Positions 34,646 through 46,400 of a stretch of DNA of 64,000 bases are shown here, piece after piece. Made by a program: the position numbers and the translations under genes. The notes beneath the pieces are model-generated. The model was not told the DNA's origin. It did no database searches and worked only from the letters and a program-made list of their open reading frames with translations. Numbering within the stretch: position 1 is the first letter of the stretch; every line of letters starts with the position of its first letter. Origin of the DNA: Sodiomyces alkalinus F11 (lineage: Eukaryota; Ascomycota; Sordariomycetes; Glomerellales; Plectosphaerellaceae); the NCBI RefSeq assembly GCF_003711515.1, contig NW_021167080.1, positions 2,818,896-2,882,895 on the forward strand, in the 5' to 3' direction.

Positions 34646-37600
34646 ATAGCTTACAAGTGAAAAATATAATAATGCGATATAATTAGTAATTATATGTATG
34701 ATGGAATTCGTTACCTGGTGAGGAGATGAACCAGCAATCGCTATTTATGCTTACCTGAGGAGATGAGTTAATAAAGCGAAGACACCCATTGGCCAATTGT
34801 ATTGCTTTTCACGACGAAGGTTATGACCATGAATTCTGCATCTTCCTGCGAACTAAATTTCGCTATTCAGCCTACTATGTCTGACAGCATTCTAGAATAA
34901 CCTGTATTTCGGAGTGTATAGGGGTTTCCTTTTCTTCTCATTTATGTTTCCTTTTTTTTTTCCAGGGGGGGGCGGGGGAGAAGGGAAAATTACATCAAAT
35001 AAAAGAAGAAACCATTTGACGTCACATGAGCCTTAGCCCCGCCCCCTTTCATCACGATTAAGGCTCACGGTTCAGCTGTCGGTCAGAACTTGCTTACATC
35101 GTAAACCAATAGTTCTGCAGAGACCCCCGTCTTGTGCTAATCCCGCTTACCCGTCACACGAGAAGATCGCCGTAACCCTTGGGATAATTTTTTTTGGGGC
35201 CTCCCCCATTTTCATACCCCTGGGGCAATTTTGTCCACTTTGGTCAGGGCATTCGGTGCCAGACTCCCTCCCCGTGACGAGAGCGAGCTGCGAATCATGG
35301 GTCTATCCACCAACCCTCCATCCCACTCGACTAGGCACTTGACAAGGGTTTCAAATCTTCATTTTACATCGTACAATGTACACACATTGGATGTGCAACA
35401 GCATCAGTTCTCGTGTCGCCTGGGCTTCATAGCGCCACCTACGACGCTAGTTTGATGGCAGCTCCCACCCCCCCTCAACCCCCCCCCCCCTCGTTTTTTT
35501 TTGTGTGGTGTTATTTTGTTGAGTCCATGTGGTTCAAACGTCAATGTTTAGCGAATTATTCCTATGAACGAGCGGTGTTCCATTCTTTCCCAGGGACAAC
35601 ACGCAAAACTATGGAAATTGGGGAATATTTAGCGCATGCAATGGAATCTCTAGAAGTATGGGCGCCACATTACTCGAAACATTGGTTCCGTTCCAGAGGC
35701 AAATAATAGGGTTAAGAAACCCGATCGCGCCGCGTTGGTCTAGGGCGTGGCGGAATGTAGCTTGCTAGCTCGTCTGAAACGAACATTAAGTGTAGCATTC
35801 AGTATGTCGTCGTCCTGGGCTAACCTGTTCCTGACGGGTTACAACACCGGCGCGAGAACCACAGCCCATCGGAAGCGAACCGTTCCTTTTATTTGTCCCT
35901 CCCAACCTACCTCACCAGTCCGGCATGGAGACCTGTATTCCCCAGCCATTCGGCTCCTCCCCCTCGGTGGGTCGCCAAGCCTAGCGTTTCCACTCGGTGC
36001 GACTAATAGGATACTTTCCATGGTCCCTGACAGTTCCGGTCATCCGGGTCACCAGGACTTTCTCCGATCCCCGGGTTTGGGTATGTACCCCACGAGTACC
36101 TTTCCAGTTCCCACCAGCAGTTTCATCAGCACCAATCCTGCCACCAATCCACCGGTATCCGTGCAAGCTACGAAATGTAAGGTAGAGAGTATGTAATAGA
36201 GGGGACACGAGTTGTTGTTAGCCAATTCTCCCAAGCCTTTGCAAGAATTTCCAGTGTTTCCCTGCCATTTGTTAGTTAGGATTGGTTCACGAAGTATGTC
36301 TGGACTGTTGATACCTTAGCGATGAGGTGAGAGCTATGCCCAACCCCATGTCGGAATACCTAAGAGGTATGGGACTGACTTCGATACGGATTGAGAAACT
36401 CGGTTGTGTAATGCTCTTACGGTTGCTAATTGGGCGTTTCTCTTATATAACGCGAAGGGAGGGCGTACGAAATAGGAGGTCTCGAGAGCACACAAACACG
36501 CCAAGAAAATCAGGGCTGGGGGTCAGGGTTACCTCAACGTGGGAGCGGAATCCACGAAGCAGTTTCATCGTGGAATTGATGAAATCTGCACGACATACAA
36601 CCTGCACATTACATACTTCGTACGTAGGTAGGAGATACAGGATGGACCCTTGCCGACCGTCCTCCACACGTATCCGCCATTCTGGAAGGACCATTTCCCT
36701 TTGCGTGCGCTGGTCAGTTTTTCGGACGGGACAACTGAGAGCCAAGTGTGGTCTAAGTCCACTTCCGCTTTCGCAGACTACCTTAGTGTATTGCCACAGC
36801 AGAGCTGATAGAAAGGTAGTACATAATAGTACTAGCCCTGGCTGAATGCGTACATAAGGGGGCTCAAACCTAATTAGTTAAGGTCGGCACCCGTTCCGGC
36901 ACTCGCGTGGGTCAGCTATCCCAACGAAATGGTTTACACAGGGCTCCGGTGCGTAATTTACCTAGGTATGGCTGCTCATCACCCATAAATGCTGGTGCTG
37001 GGACCACGATGAGCTAAGATTGGAACCCTGATCCTGGCCGCCTCCAATTCCCGACCCAAGGGACCAATTTCCCAATCATGGCTATTCCCTTTTCACTATT
37101 GGTTCTATTACGAACTACGAAAAAAGAAAAAGAAAAAGAAGAAAAAAAAAACCTTCGCAACCTTCGCATCCTCTGTCCAGGACTCCAAAGAAAGAGATGG
37201 GCTGTAAGTTTGTAATCGCATTGCCTGAGACGCAGTGGGATGGACCTTGTTCTAACTGAAGACACATGCAGGTTCCCTTACAAGTATGGAAACTGCGCTT
37301 GCGAGAAGGTAAGACGTTCATCCCGAGTCCATATGAGATGATAACGAATCCTACGGACAGCACAGCTTTGGCTCAAAACAAATTACATAACCCTCGTGGC
37401 TCAGGACCTCGATGACGAGGGACAGAGCCCTCCCTCAACAAGGCCTCCGAACAAGTCCTTCGGTCTTCGGCCATGTGGGGGTGTATGTAAGGAATGCAAA
37501 TGCACTAAGAGAGAGATTCACCCTGGCCAAGCCATGATTTCGCCCTCCCGTGTCCTCGTTGATACGTTCACATGATCTTCGATAATTTTCCTATAATCTG

Positions 37601-37956
37601 TTTCTTTATCCGACCAGCCAGTCCGCGGGATCTTTTATTAGGGTACTCCACGTATCTCGCACAGCTCCGCCGCCAATAGGTACGGAGCGGAGTACGCACA
37701 CGCAAGGTTACATTGTGGTCCATCCATCCTCCCTCCCCCCTCCTTGCACCAAGCTGAGAATGGTCACTGAGATCGACGTCAGACGAGTTCGCCCGCACTT
37801 GCGCTCCGGCGGGCAGATAGGTATGGTAGTACCCGCAATCCGCAATCTCATCTCTGCCAGGCAACATGCTTCTCGCTTAGGTCCCCACGAATCCGAAATA
37901 GCGACAGGCGCTGATTTGCGCTGCATACGTGTGGATACCGTACCTAGCTACCTACA

Positions 37957-37997
37957 TATGTACAACGTATGTACGCTATGATAGTACGTTGTACATA
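37957..37997. repeat. Perfect 13-bp hairpin, 15-nt loop
   Basis: Arms tatgtacaacgta (37957-37969) and tacgttgtacata (37985-37997) are exact inverted repeats. It lies in the desert, far from any gene. Confidence 0.85.
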
Positions 37998-38964
37998 CCT
38001 GCCCACCCGGATGCGGTTCGACCCGCTTGCTTGGTTCGTACAAGTCAAGACGATGGCGGGGTAAATGAAGGGATTTGGTCTTTATCCAGCGCAAGGCGGC
38101 ACCGCCCCTGCAACGTTGGCGTGGGCGTGGACTGCCTGCCTGTCAGATCAGCAAGTCACAATATGGGACAGACGACCCGCGGTATGTATTCCATCGCAGA
38201 ATCCCGACTCGGGGTCAAAGCAAAGAGTTCGGTAGCCCTTTTCGCATACTTAACATCATGAACTCAGACGGTCAGTAAAGCCAACCACAGACGGGAGAAG
38301 CCTAACGGCACATGGGGACCGTGGCCTGAGGCGTTCAAAGGCTTTTTACTTGCTTTTCCTAGAACGCGTCAAGAAAACGACTTGCTTCTTTGAAAGCCGT
38401 TTCAGGACAGGACAGCACAAGATTTCGGACGCTACCCGACGGGCAGCTGCCGCCGTTGTGTAACCAGTTCCAGAGAGAAACAACCATGAACGAATGGAGA
38501 AAAACACCGTGATGAGATGAGACGAGGCGATGCTAGGCAAGCGTATCTTATCTGCACCGCAACGTCTTGACGAACAGCTGGGGCCGGCCGGACAAATCTG
38601 GACCCTGGCTTTTCACCGCTTCTCTGTGCTGATTACAAACGCGTGAAGAGAAGGCCAAAGAGAAGGCCAACGTGATCATTTCTATCGTCATCGCTCATCA
38701 TCGGACAGCACAGGACGGGCGCACATGGCCAGTTGCGAGCGCGGCTCGGGCGCCGTTCCGGTCGTCAGTCAAGGGTTGGGTTGGGTACTGAGCGGAGACT
38801 TCTCAATCCCATCGGCGAGAGACACAGCTTTCTAAACGATGTCGGTCATAGCGGGGGGTTTTTCATCGGAAATGGCAAGGATGGTGGGTACAGGTGGGCC
38901 TCGAACGACGTTCCAAGGAGCGGTCTGGTATTGATCCACCGAGGTACAACGTATGTATTGTACA

Positions 38965-39000
38965 TATGTACCTTACACTACGACGTACATAAGGTACATA
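38965..39000. repeat. Perfect 11-bp hairpin, 14-nt loop
   Basis: Arms tatgtacctta (38965-38975) and taaggtacata (38990-39000) are exact inverted repeats. The arm start (TATGTAC) and loop size match the hairpin 1 kb upstream. Confidence 0.85.
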
Positions 39001-39427
39001 CAAGGAAAAGCCTCGTTTCTTTCGTGCTTGGGCCTGTCTGTCAAGCCAAGCTGTTTGTCACATTTCACAGCAACAACCTTACGCATTCCCCTCCGACACC
39101 CCCCCCTTCCCCTCCAACGGAAGGCCATGCGATTTCTAGCTCATAGCCTTGTAATGCCAAGGGTACTTTGTAACCATGTATCCGCTACACACCCCAGGAC
39201 CGCAGCTTTCTTTTCTTTTTCATCCATACCAGAGACATGGCATGCCGGCCTGGGTAGCAACCCTGACGACTACAACGTGCTCTACTACCAACCCCCTCCT
39301 ATGGAACGCTTGCTCTGTCAACGTGACGCTGTCTCAAACTGCTGGGGACGGGAGGGGATGTAATGAACGTTCCGGCTTTGTGTGGCTACCTACCTATCGG
39401 CATGGGGTACGAAGGATGATGAGCGAA

Positions 39428-39452
39428 GTACGAAGTACAACGTACTCCGTAC
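39428..39452. repeat. Hairpin gtacgaagtac / gtactccgtac, 3-nt loop
   Basis: The 11-nt arms pair with one mismatch around AAC. It joins the two commonest intergenic words of the window (GTACGAAGTAC and GTACTCCGTAC) into one hairpin. Confidence 0.75.
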
Positions 39453-39656
39453 TCGTCGGCGAGAGATGAAGGCCAGGGTCAGGCCCCACTCCCATGTCAC
39501 TTAGTAGGTCGGCCATCGAAATACACTACAGTGTAATACTTCGTAGGGCGCCCTGGGGGTGTCCAGGGCTCTGGGACAAGGGCCCATATCACACCCATCG
39601 AGTCGGGGTGGGCAGAGTCGACCAGGGGAACCCCTTCGCCGCATCCACCCCGGGAA

Positions 39657-39676
39657 GGGGGGGGGGGGGGGGGGGG
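39657..39676. repeat. G20 homopolymer
   Basis: Twenty consecutive G on the plus strand about 0.65 kb upstream of the MFS transporter start. Its true length is uncertain since homopolymers are error-prone in sequencing. Confidence 0.85.
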
Positions 39677-40173
39677 TGAATCGCGTTGGTTTGTTTGCTT
39701 GGTCACCGCTGTTCCAACCTACATAAGCAGATCCCCCATGCCCAATGCTCTGAGTCGTTGCAAAAGATGAAGGTGCCTTTAACTTGTCCTGGCACAGCCG
39801 ATCCGGGGTCTTCCTGGACGTCAATGTCGACTTCGTACAACGTACCTCGTGCGAAGTAATCCCACCCTTTGCCGGTACCTACAGGTATCCTTCAGCTCAT
39901 TACCTTAGGTACCTTGGCCATCCGTGCTATTTTGTACTTCGTACTTCATAAACCCGGCTAGTCACATCGTCTGAAGAGTCCGGGTCTCACTTTCCTTTTT
40001 CCTTTTCATGTCTTCCAGTTTCTTTTATATTGCTGGTGACATCACCGACCCCCCCTGACTGCTAGCCCATCTGTTAGCGTCTTGTGCAGCTTCAATTTCT
40101 GGAACAATAAGGGGGCTCAGATATCTATCTGGCTTGTCGTCCCCCACAGAGAGAAAGATCATAACTACCGAAC

Positions 40174-40175
<2 letters not shown>

Positions 40176-40209
<34 letters not shown>
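40176..40209. repeat. C34 homopolymer in MFS gene 5' flank
   Basis: Thirty-four consecutive C on the plus strand, ending 116 nt before the MFS start codon, so within its core promoter or 5' UTR. It is complementary to the G20 run about 0.5 kb upstream. Length may be an assembly estimate. Confidence 0.85.
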
Positions 40210-40210
<1 letters not shown>

Positions 40211-40325
40211 AGATTTATTACGACACCTGCCCTGCCACTTGGAAGCCATATCGTGGACGTCTTTCCGTTCTTCCCTTTGGGTCCTCTCATCGAGATACTT
40301 CACATCAACATTGGCAACCTCGACC

Positions 40326-42389
40326 ATGACAAAAAAGGGGTATTCGACCCTCCAATCTGGAGATGCTACCGCGGATGACATGATGGCAAGCAAGACGCTA
40401 CCTCCGTTTCCTGTACGGCAGATGTTTGTGTTGGGTACGTTGTTTTGTCTTTCCTTCTAACTTTTCCATTTGGTTCTGGAGCATTGTAAGAAAGGACGTA
40501 TACTGACCATAGCCGACTCTACTACAGCCTTATGCAGGATATGCGAGCCGATTGCATTTATGTCTATCTTCCCTTATATCTACTACATGATCGAGGACTT
40601 CCACATCACCGAGGATGAGAGCAAGATCTCCGTGTATGCTGGAATGGTTACATCTGCCTTCACTCTAGCTGAATTCTCTACGGGAGTCATGTGGGGAAAA
40701 CTGAGTGACAGAATTGGACGGAAGCCGGTTCTCCTGACTGGCCTTGCCGGTACGGCTCTGAGTGTTATGGTGTTCGGCTTTGCGCCTAACCTTACTGTTG
40801 CACTCATTGCCCGCGCATTGGGTGGTCTCCTGAATGGGTATGTCTGGCGCCACAGCACGCACGGTCAGGCTGCCTGACCTCCGCTGTCATGAAGCTGACA
40901 CGCAAGTAGGAATATCGGAGTCCTGCAAACTACTGTTGCCGAGCTTGTAACAGTCAAGGAACACCAGCGTATGTCGATGTCTCAGGGACCCAAAAGTATT
41001 TCGACCACTAACGGGATATAGCTCGCGCTTACACCATAATGCCTTTGGTCTGGTGTCTTGGGTAAGTCATGCGGAAGAGAAAGAGAAAGGGGTGGTAAAG
41101 AAAGTGCGCTTAAACCGTTCATGGAGCTAACGGACTGCCATGGTAGATCGATTGTCGGACCCATGATAGGTGGTGCCCTCGCTCGGCCGTGTATCAGCTA
41201 TCCCAACCTCTTTGCACGGGGGACAATCTGGGATAAGTACCCCTACCTGCTTCCTAATCTGTTCAGCGCTGCAACAGTTTGCTGCGGCGTCATCATCGGC
41301 CTCTTGTTCTTGGAGGAGACGCATTCGGAGAAGAAGTATCGCAGAGACCGCGGAGTAGAACTCGGGAAACACTTTATGTCTTGGATGCGGCCCAGGAACT
41401 GCCAACTTGCATCGAAGAAAGCGGAGAAGCAGGCCCTGCTGGACGACGACGCCGACGACGACGAGCTTCCAGGCTACCGCACAACGGAAAATTCACCACG
41501 TCTTAACACGACCTCCGCTCCCGAACCCCGCGAATCCCTGGATCTCAATTTCTCGCGGTATAACGTCGCCGAGGCCGCGGCGGAGCCCAAGCCCACAGTT
41601 TTTACCAGGCCAGTCGTCCTGAATATCATTTCTTACGGCATTCTGGCATTGTAGGTGTGGTCCTTTTTGAGATGAGAGGCTCAGTATCGCTAACTGGCAA
41701 ATCACAGCCACACCATGACGTTCGACCAGCTGTTTCCCGTTTTCCTCAGCACGAAGCCTCCTGCGCACAAGGACTTCCATCTGCCCTTCAAGTTTGTCGA
41801 CGGGTTCGGCATGGAGACCAAGGAGATTGGTGTCATCCTCTCCGTGCAAGGCGTCTACTCGATGTTTTCCAACTTGTTCCTCTTCCCCTTGGTCACGAGG
41901 AGACTGGGGCCGCTGCGACTATTCCGAATTCTGGCGATGTCCTACTTCCTCCTCTACTTCACAACGCCGTACCTGGTTCTTCTTCCAGATAACCTCCGAC
42001 TGGTGGGCATCTACATGCTAGTCATCTGGAAGTGTACCTTCTCGACCATGGCCTACCCGAGCAACGCCATCCTTCTCACTAACGCGGTGCCGAACCTGAC
42101 GACCTTGGGGATGATCAACGGGGTGGCCGCCTCGACCGCGAGCCTGTGTCGAGCTTTCGGACCGACCATTTCTGGACTCCTCTACGCCCTGGGCCTGCGA
42201 AGCGGCTACTCGGGCCTCGCCTGGTGGACAAGTGGCTTAATCACGATCATCGGCGCATTCCTCAGTCTCCAGATCACGGAAGGCGGCGGCCGGTTTGATG
42301 AACCTGCTAACGACATTGAGACGGCTGTCAACGCGAGAGAGCGAGATGGACTCTTGACGACTGACGACCAAAGTACCAGGCGGTCTTAG
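40326..42389 (+). CDS. Major facilitator superfamily transporter (YCR023C-like group)
   Basis: Six exons: 40326-40434, 40528-40837, 40910-40968, 41022-41061, 41147-41650 and 41708-42389; introns of 93, 72, 53, 85 and 57 nt; 567 residues. The joins give ALCRICEPIAFMSIFPYIYYM (TM1), LLNG/NIGVLQTTVAELV, KEHQ/PRAYTIMPLVWCLG/SIVGPMIGGALARP and ISYGILA/FHTMTFDQLFPVF. MFS motif A is GKLSDRIGRKP (93-103). The central cytosolic loop (about 245-320) is acidic (DDDADDDELPGYR). Pattern: 12-TM proton antiporter-like fold. The ICEPIAF start and HTMTFDQLFPVF segment resemble the fungal YCR023C/ZIFL-like group, whose substrates are mostly unknown. The start codon has a good context (cgaccATGac). Confidence 0.9.
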
Positions 42390-45300
42390 AGCGACAAAAC
42401 AACCGACACACTTTGCGTTTGCACGACTTGTGGGCGTTGAGCGCTCACAAGCTCTCCATTAACCTTCTTCCTCCGTTCATCTCTCGGATTCATCACCGAT
42501 TCACAGATGGAAAGCGGACATGCGAAATAAATGAGTAAAATACAGGGGAAACTGGCGTTGGATTATACACATGGGACTTATACCATTTGTTACGGAAAGA
42601 GGGGGATACCGGACGGGAACCAAGGGGCAATCAAGTGTACAAGGGCATACGAAAGGGAAGCAATTGGGGGAGGACTGGAGCTATGGTGCCTTTTTTGTTT
42701 CTTTGTTTTCTTTCTTCTTACCCCCTCTTCTTTCTTCCCCTCTGTTCTCTTCCGTGCAGGCCTGGCAGCTTGTTTCCCACGAGTTTGCCCCGGAATTAGG
42801 GCGCACGTTGTTTTAGGCATGTTGTCTCACCATACGAACTTTTGTAATTGATTTTTCTGGCTACGAGGGATTATTATCATTTGGAGGGATTTGGGACGCG
42901 CAACAAGGGACGCCACTTCGTCATGCAATAGTTAGAACAGACATCCCTCGCAGGATACAGTACGATGAACTTTTCTTTTTTTGGGGAGGGCGACGACAGG
43001 GTCACTCACCAATACGAGCGTGCGTTTTCGCATTTCCGAGGAAAGGACGACAAGGTGGCTGGGGTTCCTGCCATGGCACAAATGTGATGTGTGAGTTCCA
43101 GCGTCCAACCCAATGGGCCGGATCTACCGCGTGGCAGCCAGCAGCCACCCCGGTCCCGCTGCAGGGATACGCCAGGTTCCCGTTACAGAATGTCAGTCAA
43201 CCGGGGTTTCGATTGCTGAAGGCATTACGTCTCTCTGAGGTTAAGTGGCTGAGAGCAGGAGCAGGGAGTAACATGGAACAGGCAGGCAGGCGGGAGTGGA
43301 CGAAATGATGTGCCACAAATTAGCAGAAACAGGGGCATTTACATGGGACGTGGTACCACAGATACTACGATACCACACTTGGCTCATTGCTTCTTCGTGC
43401 CACACATCTTACAAAAGTGCAAAACATACCAGGATTCAAACAAGGAAGGAAAGCAGGGAGAGTCAGAGTCGATGTGGAGTGTGTCGGGTACGAGCAGCGC
43501 GTCGGGCGCTGAATAGGGCAAGAGAGGGCTCCGCATCATTCCAGACACTGTGGTACGAAGTGCTCTCTACACGTTGTATCATCCCAAGTTGAAAGGCGAA
43601 GGCAGGGCAAAGCAGGTAATGTGAAGTGGGGATACGTCTGTTTGGGGATCGGATCGGGATCGGGTTCGGAGGGGATTCAGTCTTCATGCCATCACCCGTG
43701 AGAGGGCACACTGGACGTCCCGGAAGCCCACCCGCGGCGACATACTACGACAGGCGGCAGATCGGATACTCGAAGGGCAGCACCGCATGCGCCTTTTGGG
43801 AGTTCATGGCAAATAGTGGCGGCCCTTGCCATGTTGTGGTTACCCGTCCCGGTTCCTCGGCGCATGTACGAATAGAAAAAAGGAAAGAAAAAAGAAAAAA
43901 AAAAAAGCGAGGCCTCAAGTTGGCTGCGTTGCCGGTGTGTCATGGCCCGACGGGAGAAGGAGCGGGTGGAGAGCTCACGAGAGGGACTCACAAAAGGTGA
44001 GGGCGCGGAAAAAAGAGCGGTGTATGTTGCGCGGCGCCGGATTTCGTGAGTCAGGCCCGGATGTTACACTGTTGATTCCTGGCAGCCCTGCGCGAATTTG
44101 TGAAGAGAGGTTCAAAGAATCGATCTTTGGAGGTGAAGTGTCCCAACTTTGATTCTTGATTCTTGTCGAGTTGTCCGGGGCGATGTTGGAACCCGAGGGC
44201 TGCGCCCCTGTCCCTGTCCCGTGTGGTATTCGTGCCTTATGTACTTCTGATGAAGGGGGCGCAAAAGGACGTTTTCTACCTAATACAGCCGGCTTTCGCA
44301 TGTACGAAGTCGGTACGTGTGCATGAAGTAATTACGGAGTACATATGTACAGAAAATCGGAGTGGGAAGTGAGTGGGTGGGTTCCGGGCGGCTGGGCGGC
44401 TGGGCGGAAATTGTCTACAATGTACAACGGTAGGTATTTGGACTAGAAGTTGAAGGAAGTGGGAGTTGACGTCTGAGACCCAATCGTGGGGGTTTCAGAA
44501 AAGCCACGCGGACCTCAAAAGCGGTGAGGTGAGAGGCGTGTCGCGGAATGGGGAATTGGGACTCCCAGACGTCCCCCCACCCCCACCCATTTTCGTCTTG
44601 TGATCTGACCTCCTTTTGTCCTCACCACCCACGTGTCGCATTATCTTCGGGTATTCATTGTGGCTGACTGAGATCCTGAGGGATCTTGCCCTAATATAGT
44701 AGGTTAGGTCTCCTTGCCGCCGTCACGATTGTTCCCACGGCCTCTATGTATAACAGGCATTCCGTTTCGGCTGAGATATCGCATTGAATATATTCATTCT
44801 CCCAAGGTGCTGTTTGGTTCACAGACGACATGCATCTCCCGTCTCTCCTTAGCTGTCAACGAGACAGCGAAATGAAAAGAATAAATGCCCATAACTTTAG
44901 GAGTACGAAGTAATTACAGGTGCCTGTCAAATTGGAAGGAGATTGGTGTTGCTGAGTACCACGACGTAATAGGAAGCTGAAAGACCGGGAAGATCCCCAC
45001 GCGTCATGCGTGTATGGACTAGCGGGCCCGACCCCGAACCGAAGCGCTCTATACCTTACAATGTGATTACGTAAAGTGCTTCGGTCCTTTCACTGGACCT
45101 GTAATTCTTCGTGTATGTACGGTAAGGTACCTTATATAAAGAACTTGTTCGGCCATCCGGGATAAAAACGTACCCGTATGCGTCTGATAAGCTCATTCAG
45201 TCAACTGCTTCGTAAACACCATCTCTTCAGATCCCATTTTCATGGTAATTCTTGGGCAATTGACATTATGTAAATAGCCAGACATATCCCGCACCCCGCT

Positions 45301-46400
45301 TAGAATGCGACAAACCCGATCTGAACCACTTATTCCTAATGGCGAAGACGCTAGGGTTCCAGAGTTCAGACACAAAGGCCGTTCTACGAAGTAAAAGAGT
45401 TCATTGATAATAATAACGGCACTTGGAGGAGTTGATAAAGTCAAGGACCCCCGCTAGGCCTTATCAATGTCCACTAACGGTTAAGCTCATCCAATCAAAC
45501 ATCACGGATAGGATTAAGTAACCGTAAGGTAACTTGCAAACCACCAACCACAAGACAAGGGCCTCCGCCGTATCTATGTATCTTTGCTCCTCGAGGTAAT
45601 GCTGCCTCTCCTATTCATTCCTATTCTTCCATAGACACTCTGCGAGAAAGGTTTCGACTTCGTACGGCCCAGATCATTGAGCGAGACATGTGCTTCGTCT
45701 AAAAACTCACCGATCCGACTCGGTCGCTGTTCGTCTACGCTCTTTTCGGCGCGCATTTGTCAACCAACCTCAAGCTCGAGGCTGTCACCGAAGCTGCGCT
45801 AAATAGATCGTGAAAATTCTCGGCAACCCGTCGAGGCTTCCGTCACCCATGCACCGGGATCCGTGACCGTCACCAGCGGCGGCGCTCTTTTGCGAGACTG
45901 GCTCCTCTCGCTACCGTCTCAATCTTCTCTTTCGAAGTCTCGCGATTCCAGTTCCGACCCTCAAGACCCCGCGCCTCCAGCCCGCTGACTGGAAGTTCCG
46001 TCGTTTCCATTGCCTTTTCCCTGATACAAATGCTGCAAGCCGAGTCGTCCTGGGCCGCATCGAGTTCGAGATAAATAGTCGTAATAGAGGTCTATATAGG
46101 AGTCTCTAGAAGCGATCCTGTTCTTGTACGTATCCTATGCTACTCCGTTCTCGTGTCCATGTCTCACCTCGTGCTATCGCGTTCCATATCGCCCCGTCGT
46201 TTCTCTTGCTCTCCTTCCTACTGCCCCCCCCCCCCCTTTTCCCTTCCTCCCATACCCCGGAGTACCCGGAATGCAGCTGACTTGGACATGGATGCCTTCC
46301 AAAGGGGCGGTTGTACCAGTCTCGAGCTATTCTCTGTTCTTGCGCATGTTCCGCCACCACGAGTCTTGAAGACGGCAGCCGTCGACAGCCGCTTGTCGCC
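42390..46400. other. Intergenic 4 kb, no supported gene
   Basis: It holds the 3' flank of the MFS gene and the 5' flank of the Zn2Cys6 regulator. Visible structure: an A-rich tract (43876-43907), an 8-bp unit (ggctgggc) repeated at 44386-44407, dense GTACGAAGT/TACGGAGTAC words at 44301-44350, an AAGGTACCTT palindrome at 45124-45133, and a C12 run at 46225-46236 in a pyrimidine-rich tract (46140-46250) likely to be promoter or 5' UTR. No coding region is supported. Confidence 0.5.

Larger units (their letters stand above)
30818..40325. other. Gene desert, about 9.5 kb
   Basis: No convincing gene on either strand. It contains a possible solo LTR (34510-34645), AT-rich DNA (31260-31450 and 34640-34800), a C12 run (35479-35490), a perfect 13-bp hairpin (37957-37997), further hairpins at 38965-39000 and 39428-39452, a G20 run (39657-39676) and a C34 run (40176-40209). 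Open frames such as 35747-36196 and 36327-36845 have unremarkable composition, with no domain or splice partner. No transposase or reverse-transcriptase remnant was recognised. Confidence 0.55.

Noticed and set aside
36327..36845. 172-codon open frame in the desert
   Set aside because: No domain, signal peptide, low-complexity exon character or splice-linked partner; also overlaps frames on the opposite strand.
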